This document shows, piece by piece, positions 1 to 11,571 of a stretch of 64,000 nucleotides of DNA. The DNA lies in assembly GCA_934045075.1 (NCBI GenBank), contig OW203738.1:1612001-1676000 (forward strand), written 5' to 3'. This DNA is from Yponomeuta sedellus. Its lineage: Eukaryota; Arthropoda; Insecta; Lepidoptera; Yponomeutidae. Position 1 is the first letter of the stretch. Each line of letters begins with the position of its first letter. The position numbers and the translations under genes were made by a program. The notes below the pieces were generated by a model. That model was not told where the DNA came from. It ran no database searches and worked only from the letters and a program-made list of their open reading frames with translations.

Positions 1-269
1 AAATGTCTGAAAATACCAGTCTGACGAACGCCGTGCAGTCACGGTTATCGTTACATGTGAAATGTACCTACTAACTAGTTCTACAGTTACCTACTCTGAC
101 TTGCGTCTTTACCCTACTCTAGGCGTGAAATACGTATGAATTAGTAAGATAGCACTTGTGCGTGTTTTATTAGTATCTCAATAATAATTTCAAAACCTAG
201 CCTAGACTTAATTAGTTATCAAATCGATTTTTTCTAAAAGTTGTCGTGAAATTTCCTAAGCAGTAGGTT

Positions 270-545
270 GCTGTGTGGTGTCGGCCTAGAGAATAGCACC
301 AACCCAAATTCTTCCCGTGGGTGTCGTAAAAGGCGATGAAGGGACACAAACCTTGGGGTGGGCAGCAGCGCCCCCTGCAGTACAATTCCACCAATCTGCG
401 ATCCCCAACCCGCATGCCCAGCGTGGGTATTATGGGCATTACCCCCCAATGATGGCACAACTTGTGCTATGGCACTCATTAGGGGAGGGCTATGTCCAGC
501 AGTGGACTAATATAGCCTGAAGAAGAAGAAGAAGGTTCTAGAACC
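270..545 (+). repeat. RTE-type LINE 3' end fragment
   Basis: The stretch contains motifs typical of lepidopteran LINE tails: GTGGGTGTCGTAAAAGGCGA near 320, then GGCTATGTCCAGCAGTGGAC near 488, ending in a GAA-rich run (about 523-535). The same tail occurs in reverse at about 38680-38765. Overlapping short ORFs on both strands here are not genes. Assignment rests on remembered family motifs. Confidence 0.55.
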
Positions 546-2003
546 TACAATCGTGACATGGTTTTTTCATTAGTGGTGCTGGATAATCTAGCACGATAAA
601 GACCTACAATAATGGAAGGTCATCTCTGTACAAGAACGTTTTACCCATCCTTGTCTCTGTACCACAGTACAAATAATTTGTACCTACTCTTGCTTGACAC
701 GCACGAAAAGTAATGCAAGCTAGTGGTTATATACTCTTTGATGCAAGCGATAGCTTGCATACGGACCATACAGGTATTTTTATTTTCTTTACTAGGGACA
801 ATCCTGGTCCCCCGTGGTGGAGTATGGCCTAACTTTCCTGCGATGCAGGCAGAGGACCGTGCCCCAGCAGTGGGGAGTTGCGGACATACAAAAGGGTTAA
901 TAGATATGTACTGAAGAAACATTTTCAGATTTTCAGGGCGCGTCATCCGCCAAGCTCGGACGGCGAGGTGGTATAGGCGAGCACTTTAGGTACTCTATTT
1001 AAGAGCTAAACTGGGAAATATTAAGGAAATAGAAACAACACTTTAGGGATATTCCCATAATTTATTTGTAGGTACTTACTACAATTATATACACAACACA
1101 TTCAAAAGCGACTTTTCTGTACACATCCCTACAAAATGCAACAACCTATTTTCGAATAAGGCCATAAGGTACCAATCGTTTTAGACTGTCTAGGATCTAC
1201 AATGTTAGGGATTTCTGGAGGCATAAGGTAGGTAAATCAACATACTAAGCAAGCTTGTCGATCGGACTGGCGGCATTGACAAAACTATATGTATTTCTAT
1301 CTCACCAAGGTAGTTATCATCGCAATCTTTTTACGCACTGTCTACAATCCGAATCGGAGAAATTCGAAATAAATCTAATAAAAATCTGGTAAAAAAATTA
1401 GTTGTAAAACACTAAAACACAAACTTAGTTTGGGGCGATTCAGAAATTGCGCATTTTTAGGTACCTAACCCTATATGTGGTATAGAGATAGATTGCATCT
1501 AGAGAAAGGCCTCAGGACTCAGCTATCTGCGGACCAAAAACTCTTCAAAATTGGTTTGGGGATTCAGCGTGAAAACGTTACAGACATACAGAGATAGTTT
1601 CGCTTTTATAATATAAGTTTTAGATTGTATCTTCATGAAACGAACAGGCCCGAGCTCCGTCTACGGGCCCGAGGGAGGGGTATATCCAGTATTTATGATA
1701 GGTCTGTGAACCGTAAATGACCCGATTTGGAGATTAGGAAGAACCCTGAACATAATGCGCGATAATACGGACCGATCGTTTCTCGAATTCGGATCGTATG
1801 CAGTACGGTGTAAAGTAAGTAAGTTCCATGTAGTGTAGTGCGAACCCAAACAATACCAATCCCCATGTATTGTCTATTCAATTCTCTGAAAAAATACAAC
1901 GTTAGGTACAAAGTGAATGGGTTTTATCGTGACTTCGTTGCACTCTGTATCAAGGTATACATACTGCTGTTATTGGGACAACATAAACGAACTTTCCTAT
2001 TTT
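546..2003. other. Intergenic, AT-rich; one dispersed-repeat fragment
   Basis: No gene is recognisable. At about 806-895 there is a dispersed repeat (CCCCGTGGTGGAGTATGGCC onward) that recurs in reverse orientation at about 46005-46085. Nothing else could be supported. Confidence 0.5.
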
Positions 2004-2180
2004 AGAAACCTATTTTGAGGCGAAAAATTCCACCCATGCCGGGACTCGAACCCGCGACCTCTGGCTAACTGTGCCAGCTCTCCCGACTGAGCTGGTTCGA
2101 ATCCCGGCATGGGTGGAAATTTTAGCCTCTAAGTAGGTTTTTAAATTGTCCTTAGCACGGGTTAGTGCAACAAAAAGAAT
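2004..2180 (+). repeat. Palindromic tRNA-like SINE, copy 1
   Basis: Outer arms (AACCTATTTTGAGGC at left, GCCTCTAAGTAGGTTTTT at right) enclose an antisense tRNA-like core with a reverse B-box (GGGACTCGAACCCGC), followed by the family tail TCCTTAGCACGGGTTAGTGC. The core is shortened compared with the copy at 6542-6733. Other copies lie at 3089-6733 (interrupted), 23316, 24844, 42771, 45692 and 47755. Confidence 0.7.
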
Positions 2181-3088
2181 ATGAACGTCCCTGATCGTTT
2201 TATTTTTTCGTATTGAACCCAATTAGGACATTAATCAACATAATCCAATAAATAGTTTTGTACAACGTTCCATTTCGCGGGTTAAACAGGAATCTCGTAC
2301 TTGATGTGACGTCCTGTTATGTACAATCAACGACATCAATGCTGAGCAAACACTTACATAGATGGTCAAATGATTAACTTTATATTTCTCAGTGAATCAT
2401 CTTAAGAATATTATCTATTGCTAAGCGATAATATTTTCATAAGCTCTGGAAGTTTACATTAATAATTTACGAAATGCGCCTGCGAATTCGTTCGAGTAAT
2501 GGTAATTGTAAGGTTTTCGTTTGAGTATTGGTATTGTATGGCAACTGGCGGTCTAACTCCCAGTTTCTCGTTTAATAGCAATCTGTTAATCTTCAGTGGA
2601 CACATCAGCCAACTGGCAACAGTTAACAGTAGGTATACATTGTTAGTGTATGTGATACAGGAGGTAAATCTGCGTTCATCGCAGTCGGGAACTAGCAATC
2701 TAAGTATTTTAACATTATTTGTGAAGACCAGCCCCCATACTCCGGACATAGGTAATTATAAGGAACACTATAACCTGCTTTTGAACCACTAAAGCTGTTG
2801 TTGCACTGGCGTACAAGTTTAAATTGTACGTTTTCTAATTACCATAAAATAACCGAAATTCACATGGTGCGTCAAAATCTATAATAAAATAGGAGAACCT
2901 GTAAATTCTCAGCTAAATTCGTTTTAGCCCGCACGGCAGAATCCCCGTGACCAAAACCGGTTTAGTCGCGCGCCTACCCCAATTTCTTATCATTGCTAGA
3001 ACTTTTGTAATTTACGTCTGATTTTAGTTCTGTTAAAAGATTTATCATCTTGAATAAATGTACCCCATACTTAACTAATAATATTATT
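2181..3088. other. Intergenic, nothing recognised
   Basis: Overlapping sense and antisense ORFs of about 97 codons (2459-2792) show no recognisable domain, no splice context and AT-rich codon use. I see no gene here. Confidence 0.45.
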
Positions 3089-3425
3089 TAAAAAAACCTA
3101 TTTGGAGGCTAAAAAGGATGATGGGCACAAATGTATGGAACCTGGTCCTGGCACCAATCGGAATGAGTAATACGTCGTTGGAAAGGTATTTTTTTGTAGA
3201 ATAAGAATAATCGAAGCGCTAGTCCCGATTTTCTGTCCAATTTGAGTAATCATACGTTAAAAGTTTTTTTTTATTTAATTTTTTTTCTGTTGTTTTAATT
3301 CTTTTTGATATTTTTTCGACATTGTATATCGATTTTAATTACAAATGATCAGCATTGATTATTATATTATCATTGTTTGTTTATTATTGAAGTAAATAAA
3401 ACAAGTTCAGAGTAAGTTTTATCGT

Positions 3426-5980
3426 TTAATGTGTTTCATCCATGATAATGTTATTTAAAAATAGTGCTGGTTCAGTAAAGCCTTCATGTCTAGCATATCC
3501 TAAATACCACACAATAGATATAATATGCGCACAGGAACCTATCGTGCGGCGTCCTGTCAAACATGTGCAATAATGTTGTAATATGTTTCTACTATTTCTG
3601 TCTAATAATATATAGCAAAAATATTGTTTTGATCGTACATGTCGGGACTGTATGCGTGCACGCAACAGCCACGCATCTTCGTGGATCCCATATTCATGGA
3701 TATCCTCCAAAGCAGCTTCTCTATAAGTTTCTATAAGATATAAGCCGTTGTTGAGGTGCTCGCTGCAATATGATTTTGCCAGTTTTAACTGATATGTCCC
3801 CAATGACAGCAAAATCACGTCCTGTTCCCTCAATCGTGGAAAGTCTTGAATGTCATTTGCTTCCAATCTCTGGAAATTGGCTCTTCTGTTGTTTAATCTT
3901 TTTGCTTCTACATAATCATATAACACGTTTGGGGTTTGCCTTCTTTCAACAATTTTTTGTAAAAAAGCTTCTGCGTGTTGGCTATCGACAATAGGCCTAT
4001 GGAAGTGATTTGTAATTGCTGCTGCAATCATAAAATCCCCGAACATATTAGGCATTGTGTTATTAAAATATTTTTGGCGCAACAGCTTGAAATCTCTTTT
4101 GAAACGCCCGTTAACCACTTCCACTACCCATCGGCACATTGTCACCAGCCGGGAATCATTTGCTTGAGAAGTCGTGAGCTGTGACTCTTCCCGGTTCTTC
4201 GTCGGGGGGACGTGAAATTCGTAGCCGCATGCTTCTATATGCTGCAGACTATCCCTGAACCCGCGGTCCAAAATAAATACGTCATTCGGCTGAAGCAATA
4301 TATGAAGGGGATTTTCCTCGTCAGTCATTAAGTCGCTCATTATCTGCGCATCAGTTTTTGTTGCAGCGTATTGTCCTTTAACATCTATAATGTATCCGTC
4401 AGTGGTTACGATTAAAAATGGTTTCAACAAGTTTTGGAACTTGTGTAAACTGTAGGATTGCCTCTGAAACAAAAAGTTTGAACTCTTGTATATATAAATA
4501 TACGTACCATCGCAAATAATAATGGCTTTATTGTTGTCTTCATTTCCATACAGTGCTTTTGGAATCCTCAAGTTTCTCTCCAATATATCTTCTCTATTCA
4601 TGTGATCCACTCCCAAGTGTCGCACAACGTAGTCAGTGCTAAGACACTCTCGTTCGATGGCCAACTGGTGTTCGAGTTTTCTCCGAGACATGTTAAACAA
4701 CGTCGCAAGTCTCGCGTTGGGTTCTCCTGTGCGTAGTTTCGTTAGTAAAATGCTCAAAGTGGTTCTGGGATCTGCACTTCTATTTCTTAATAATGGATTT
4801 TGCTCTAAGATGGCATTAAATTCATCATTAGTACGTCCAGTCCAAAAGTGCATTTCTTCTTCATTCATGCCTCGGTCGCTAAAACGTAATCTGGGTGAGT
4901 TTAAGGCATTTCGCATTAGGTCACAAACATCCCTGAAGTGGGCAGCCGTAAAGTCATGGGAAATGTTGCAATGTTGGGGCAAATCATCCCAATCATTCCC
5001 ATTAAGGTGATCGTGACATACTCTGGCACTGTCGGGGATATACAATTTATGTTGAGAAAATACGTGGATTTTAACAACATTTGGAATTCGATGGCGGGTT
5101 TCATTAGCGCAGCCATGAAAGATACAATGCGTCGCGGTATTAGGTGCTCTCATATATTCAGTAATATGAAGCATTTCTTCTAATTGCGGTTGTAGTTGTT
5201 CTTGCGGTTGTAGTTGTTCTTGCGGTTCTGCTTGTTCTTGCGGCTCCGGCTCGGGTTGAGGGTTTGCATGACCTCTAGTCGCATTTTCGGCTCTTTGCCA
5301 GCATCGGTAACATACTCTTTGGGTGTTGTCAAACACGACCTGAAAATGATATATGAAAATGTAAGGAAAAGAAAAACAACTTTGGTTTCCGAAAAATACC
5401 TAACAAAATAACGCATTGGGGGTCATTTGTGGGAGGGATTTGTTTTTCTGTCAGAAGGTGTGCGAATCGTCAAATATATGCCACAGATTCACAGATTTCT
5501 CAGAGATCTGGTTGCGGTTTTCTGTAGTTGTGTGTACGAAAACAAGGCATACACACAACCACACAAAACCGCAACCACAGTAATTGGTTGTGGTTTTGTG
5601 TAGGCCTTGTTTTGGTGGTAAATACATCGTGGAAGACGTAAAAGTGAAAAAGGAATCACTTGAATGTTCTTTAAGCGACCAGAATCACTTATCAATCGGT
5701 TTTCACTTTTACGTCTTCGTTACCTCATTTACTACTAGAATAGATCTGGGATGCAGTTGCACATGATTTCAATTGGTTTCCTTTTATATCGAAGGTTCAG
5801 TGAGGATCGAGTGGAAAAAAAAAGTGCAATAGGTACAAACCTCCAGAGCAGCGTTTTCTCGTATAGAAATGTTACTAGCTCCACGTGTGTTCTTGTCAAG
5901 GCTTCCGACAGAACGCGTACTTGATATCTGCCTCGGTATAGCCCTCTTCGGCACATTACACAGTTACGGTAACGTTCCAT
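3426..5980 (-). CDS. DDE transposase with zinc-binding N-terminus and SWIM finger
   Basis: Likely the transposase that mobilises the surrounding element by DNA cutting and joining. Two exons are inferred: 5837-5980 (48 codons, from ATG at 5980) and 3426-5339, joined in phase at a GTACCT donor and a TTTTCAG acceptor; together 685 aa. Visible in order: paired cysteines across the exon junction (CVMC near residue 7, CYRC near 58); a Q/E/P repeat region (about 75-102); a C2CH-like cluster (C120, C125, C156, H159); a helix-turn-helix-like stretch (about 244-266); acidic catalytic candidates D325 (ICDGT), D406 (ILDRGFRD) and E455 (RWVVEVVNG); and a C-terminal SWIM-type finger (C639, C641, C651, H653). 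No stop or frameshift is seen, so it may be active. A second in-frame ATG at 5998 would add six residues. The intron is a prediction. Confidence 0.85.
5510..5718. repeat. Cluster of hairpins upstream of the main transposase exon
   Basis: Two hairpin systems lie in the predicted transposase intron. At 5510-5576 GGTTGCGGTTTT pairs with AAAACCGCAACC, with an imperfect extension inwards; the loop side can also pair with 5585-5611. At 5632-5649 and 5701-5718 there are perfect 18-bp arms (GAAGACGTAAAAGTGAAA) around a 51-nt spacer. Confidence 0.7.
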
Positions 5981-7105
5981 TGCAACGAAACAATCCAATC
6001 GTTAAGCACCCAAGTCCAATATAAAGCCACGGTCAACAAATAAAACGGGTAACAGAGTCCAAAATGATGCCAAGGTCAAAGTCGATGTGAACAATGAGGA
6101 GCGTAATAACGTAGCACTTAACACAATATCAGCAAACGACTGACTACCTGCGCAAGCGGCCAAGCGTTCCTCACCCTAACATACCTGCCCCCGCGCCGTG
6201 TCCCGGAGCGCGAGAGGGGTCAAAACCGAATTCCAGCGTTACCCGTGACCGTGAGTGGGAGAGAGAGCGCAATGTCGCTGTCTCGCTCTAATGATTTATG
6301 ACAGAGTATGCATAGATGTGATTTTCGTAAAAATCATGAGCATCGGTTGAGTTAAACCAGAGATATGAATTTTTCTAATTTCTATTTAGAGCAAAAAATG
6401 GTACTTTCCGACGAGCATATTTCAAAATGGACAATTCATACGGATTCGTCTTCATAGAATTTATTTTTTCACTTGAAAAGAGCTATCCAACGACATATGA
6501 CTCATCTTGATTGGACATAAGGACCAAAACGCCCATCATCCTTTCACCCATGCCGGTATTCGAACCCGCAACCTCTGGCTATCCGTACCAGCGCTCTACC
6601 AATTGAGCTCAATTGGTAGAGCGCTGGTACGGATAGCCAGAGGTTGCGGGTTCGAATACCGGCATGGGTGAAATTTTTAGCCTCCAAATAGGTTTTTAAA
6701 TTTGTTCCTTAGCACGGGTTAGTGCATTAAAAATAAAAATAGTGTAATAATATTATGTAAACAACTACGAAACAGTCACCAATAATTTTTATACCGTGAA
6801 GTGGTAACTTTAGTAAGGAACATTTGTTTATGTATGTTTTTTCAATTTGTTGCAATAGTAAACGTTGATAGTATTGACGAGTTGATTCCACTCCGATCTT
6901 GACGATATTGACGAGTAGATATGTACTTTTTGATAAACTCACTGTAAATTCAACAAGTAGAAAGAAAACACTCGTGTCGAGAATAGAGGGGCCGTTGTAT
7001 TTTTTGATCTATAGATCTTACATAGTAATTTCATTTTACATAATCCCATGAGCCATTCGAGACTCATTCGTTTGGATCGATTATAGATCATAGATTGATT
7101 GACTA

Positions 7106-7303
7106 CCTCCTAAGCCCTGGCGTCCCAGAAATAGGACATCACGAATAACTTTCATAATTTACATCCAATGATTTAGCAGGAAGTCCAGGAAACTTACTGT
7201 TCCAGGTTCAATATTTTCCTCATAATTTTTTGGACAACAAGAAGAAAAAGTTCTTACGTAGTTTTAGAAGACTTGAAGTGACTTACCTCCAGGGCTTAGG
7301 AGG
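7106..7303. mobile_element. Short MITE-like element with 15-bp perfect TIRs
   Basis: CCTCCTAAGCCCTGG (7106-7120) is matched exactly in reverse complement at 7289-7303. The 198-bp unit has no coding capacity. No clean target duplication is visible (flanks CTA and TTA), so the family is not assigned. Confidence 0.55.
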
Positions 7304-7356
7304 TTAACCATTAGCTATCGATCGCGTTTAAGTACTTTTTATACAAATAAACTTTG

Positions 7357-7455
7357 GCCTTTGCATTTACGTAATGAGTTTATACATCGTCCAGCGGAAC
7401 CTTCACCCACACTAGATGGGTGAAGGGATCACTCGAACTTTGCAGTGCGTGGAAC
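7357..7455. repeat. Dispersed repeat, second copy at 19383-19494
   Basis: The block starting GGCCTTTGCATTTACG and containing CTAGATGGGTGAAGGGA recurs at 19383-19494, where it joins a tRNA-derived SINE. It is therefore probably a SINE body fragment. Confidence 0.5.
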
Positions 7456-10400
7456 ATCTTTAAATGAGTTTTTACAGGTCTATTAAAGGCTTTATTTATT
7501 TTTTAACACTCTCACTGCACATAAGTATAGTTTACAATGGCAATGCGGCGGACTTAATGCTACAAGCATTTTCTACCAGTCAACCGCAGGCAGAGGAGCT
7601 TTAGTAGACTCTATACAACAGACTTAGAATCAATAATTTGTCGTTCAAAACTTGTTGTTACAAGTAGATATTTTAGTTGCACATTAATCATTACACAATT
7701 CATTTACAAGTACAGTCAGCCACATCTGGGTTCACACCATCGACCTGTCAGCTCTTATAAAGCTATGTATAAAAGTGATTTTGGAACAAAACCATTTTTG
7801 GTGGCGCCTATTCCGTGTGTTTCTGACGATACATATATAAATACTACATAGTTTAATCTGTTAACTATCACAATGTTTAGTTATTAATTTCAAGCAGCAT
7901 AAGAATACAGAACACACGTAGGTGCTGTCGACAGCACAACGAACTTTACACATATGCATTCTGCTCAGTTAAGTAATGGGCGACTTTTCAACAAAAACAT
8001 AAAGGTTGTTATGGTAAAAATATTCATTAGGTACTGTACATCGCCAAAAACAACGAACACAAAGTATTTACTAAAGTACATAATACAATTGGCGGCCTTA
8101 TCGCTAAAAGCAATTCAATTCTGCTGCTCAATTCAATTGTTCTGCTCGTCTGTTCTTGCGCATTTGTATTTTTGTCACTCGCACGATTAGGTTTGGCGGG
8201 ATATGCAGAGTATTTAGAAGCTTAAAAGTATATTAGTAACATTTAAATTCATGGATGACAAAAAATCAAAGCATTCGTTATTTAGAAAACCAGTGGAAAC
8301 TTGGTGAAAGTACTACACAAACAAAAACCTTTCGCACTTAAAAGGGAACTAATAAAATAGGTATTGACAAAAATTTATTTTTTAATACAATTCCTTAAGA
8401 CTCGAAAAATAGTCTGTGGTGGAGATTTTACAAAATCAAACGTAAGCAAAACTTAGATTAAATAAAATTACTCTAAAAATCGCGCGGTGAAAAGCAAAAG
8501 CCTTACTCGTCTTAGACATTAAAATGTTTCATTATGCGTTTCAGTTAAGAGAGAAATGTCGGAAATATTGATTAAAAAAAATGTCTTCACCCGGGCCTTT
8601 TCCTCTATAACCCATTGCTGGGTATAGGGAAAACGCATATATCATGGCAGAGGCCAGAGGTGGGCTAATGATTTTGAGACTTAAGAATGCATCAGATATA
8701 TTTTATTACACAAAGGCATGCATTTAACCCTTTTCCCAACACATTTAATAATAGATACAGTTAAGCTCTGTTTTTTTTAAATAATAGTTAAAATTTTTGG
8801 TTTGTATACCAAATTAACGTCAGAAGTATGGAGGCAGTGATCAAAACTGGGTAGTACGGAAACCCCTTAACTCTCCCATAACGGGTAACTTCTTACTTGC
8901 ACCATTTTCTTTTTACTTCTCACTTAACGGATAACTTCAAAACAGAGAAAACATTTCACCTGTTTTATAATACATTTTCAGAGATAAGCTCGCCTTTGCG
9001 CATGTTAATTTTTATGTAAATAATTTTCTTTTATGTTTTGTGTACAATAAGGTATGATAATATTTGAATGGCGTAGGAGAGCGCCGAACACAAGGCTAAT
9101 TTCTGCGTAGTTTCAACAGCACGCTTTCAGTTAGCGTAGATACTACACATCTAGGAATTTCATCAAAGGCCAGCCCCCTACAACGTAACCGTCCACTGTG
9201 TTGGGTTGTCCATCTTAACGATCCTGAAGGGTCAAAATATGTATGCCGTTGACAGCTGGAGTAGCTTAAAAAAAAGTAAAAATCGACGCCACTCAACCCA
9301 GTGGATACTTACATAGTAGATCCCCTGATACTTTTTGCTATTTTGCAGTTTTAATTTTATACATTCTCTTGTGAAATTATATCAAACAAGGATTGTTCGT
9401 ACGTCGAGCCCAATTCATAGCAACATCATAACAAAGTTAACAGTTTGTTTATCACAATTTACTGTGCAAACTCGTGATTTCTCGCGAGCTTTGAATTACG
9501 TTCTGATTGGTCAGTTTTTACAACGACTTTACCAATATCAGCCTTACGATTGGCACATAGTGATTATGGCCAATATATTTAAGTTTCGAAAGTAATTATT
9601 ACTTATATGTTTTTACTTTAAATTTATATTAATTTTATTTAGTTTCTAAATGAACACAATAGAGAAGATTACAAAGTTATAACACTCTCAAGTACTTTTA
9701 AACAATAATATTGCGTTCAGAATACTATATTGCAAGCCCCTTGAACACGGCACGCAATCAAGGGTAACTAACTTTACATTCATCTGACAACAAATTTTTA
9801 AGTATGCAGATTTGATCATAATTGAGACATTGTCACTATAATTATTTTATAATATGGATTGAACGGCGTATATATTTATTTACAATGTAACAACCACCAC
9901 ACTTCTTTACATAACAGTACATATTGTCCAGCATAACCCAGTTATGCTTTGAAGAACCAAGTAATCTACATCCAAACAGTTTTTTTCTGTTTAGAGTAAT
10001 TCTCATAGGAAACCTAAGATACTCATAATTATGTATGGCAAAATATTGTGATCTTGCTTAAGAAATGCTCCTGTGAAAATGCTGCATTTATCTGTTAATT
10101 CCATGGGCACTATCATTTAAAACTCGTAATAACGATATCGATGAATATTGTAATACAGACTAATAATTATGTTTAAATCTAGCCAAACTTTTAAAACAAA
10201 ATTCATAAGAAACCAAACTTTTCTTTCTTCACTCATTCGAAAGTTATTTCCAATACATACTACTCGTAATATTCATAACATTTCTCATAAAGAAAATCTG
10301 TACCAGCACAACATAGAGTACATTATTAATACTGACAGCACAACAAGACCATATGACTATCTAGGAAGCATTAGTTAATTTTATTATTTCAAAAGATGGC

Positions 10401-11160
10401 TAATCAATATGTCTTACCATGGCTGCATTAACTATAATATATTGTTGTTGCATTCTATCCTAAGGCAACTGGTATTTAAAAGAAAGAGGCCACAAGTATT
10501 CTTTTATTTCTATTTGATTGTACCTTTACCTCCATAGGGATTTCAGTAATATCATGGCTTGCATGCTAAATATCATGCCTAATTCCCAAGAAACAAAATG
10601 TAGGTTGAAGGTATACTTCAGATGATTATAAGCAGAGTGATGTCATGGATTGAATAATGTTTGTATGATCTGATTCCTGGTAATATTGGGTAGACAGTTG
10701 ACATAATAACTATGCAAATCACAAGCTCTGCACCTATTAGAAATTGTTTGAGCAGAATTCAAATGGCTCCTATGACCATATGAAAATAAATTAATAGCAA
10801 ATTCTGAATATGGACATAAACTCACACCAGTATCCTGGAGGGATAGGCAGAGAACAGTATTTTCCACTTATCATAATCCAGGCAAACATCTTCTGCATCA
10901 TCATTCATCAATAAAACATGAAAAAGTATGTTTGAATCTTGAAGGTATATTATTTGCAATAATAGTAACATCACAAACTACGAGCTTTTTATTTAGGTAA
11001 CCTTGTGGTAGGTTTATCCCTAGATAAGTTTTTAAGTAATCAAAACTTTTGACAAATTAATAAAAACGGGACTAGACAAGCCTACTCAGATATGGGAAGA
11101 TAAACGTAAGTTAAATTTTGAACAGTCAAATGGACAACACAGTGATAAAGGATAGTTGGC
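7456..11160. other. Long AT-rich stretch, possible 3' region of the PPP1R2 gene
   Basis: No coding exon is recognisable. At about 8078-8120 a LINE-tail motif (AATTGGCGGCCTTATCGC) occurs. Minus-strand AATAAA candidates lie at 10988-10993 and within about 7490-7500. The 3' untranslated region of the minus-strand gene at 11572-12766 must end somewhere to its left, but its end cannot be fixed from sequence. Confidence 0.4.
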
Positions 11161-11345
11161 AAGAGGACAGTGCATGATATTGGCATGGGTTATTTAGACC
11201 TCAGATTCCTGCACTTAGCTTGATAGTTGGGCCATTGTACATAGCAAGTGCAGAGTATGTTAACACATCAGACACTAGGATATTCCTCACCGTTAACCAG
11301 AGGTATTTCTAGTATAACTTAGAAAACAAACCCACAACCTCTCAA
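11161..11345 (-). repeat. tRNA-derived SINE, degenerate copy
   Basis: Body motifs (GGGCCATTGTACATAGCAAG, CTCACCGTTAACCAGAG, AACTTAGAAAACAAA) and a decayed tRNA-like head (AACCCACAACCTCTC) match the better preserved copy at 11750-11990 in the same orientation. Confidence 0.6.
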
Positions 11346-11571
11346 TTGAGAAGCCAGAGTTCTACTACTCCGTTGCAACTGTTTCTATTGGCAGGGGTTT
11401 GAAGAGGTTGACAGGAAGGTCTATGCCAAGAATCAGATATGAAACAAAAAGTATACCTGTGGCGAGTGGTCCATACATAAGGTCCGTAAATAGTTATACA
11501 GTATCCAACAGTAAAGCTAGGTCTGTAAGCGTCAAGCGCGAGTTATGTACAGTGGCCCGGCCTGGACCGAG

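Larger units (their letters stand above)
3116..6541 (-). mobile_element. Complete DNA transposon with DDE-SWIM transposase
   Basis: The ends are inverted repeats starting GGATGATGGGC at left (3116-3126) and ending GCCCATCATCC at right (6531-6541). Similarity continues inwards for about 60 bp with gaps (shared blocks GGTCCT, CCAATC, ATGAGT, GTCGTTGGA). The 3.4-kb interior carries one two-exon transposase gene on the minus strand. The two SINE halves on either side join directly (CTAAAAA then TTTCACCC) with no evident target duplication. The transposase resembles the DDE_Tnp_4 group that includes Harbinger and ISL2EU-type elements, but exact family placement is uncertain. Confidence 0.8.
3089..6733 (+). 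repeat. Palindromic tRNA-like SINE, copy 2, split by a DNA transposon
   Basis: The left arm (3089-3115) and the rest (6542-6733) are two halves of one SINE, separated by the transposon at 3116-6541. The right half is an almost perfect palindrome: an antisense tRNA-like core, a centre at CAATTGAGCTCAATTG (about 6600-6615), then the same core in sense with an A-box-like region and GGTTCGAATACC as B-box. The family tail ends near 6733. Confidence 0.75.

Noticed and set aside
2459..2792. Overlapping sense and antisense ORFs of about 97 codons
   Set aside because: No recognisable domain, no splice signals at the ends, and codon use like the flanking non-coding DNA.
5180..5416. Separate ORFs overlapping the transposase start
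   Set aside because: They are frame shadows of the exon that encodes the Q/E/P repeats.
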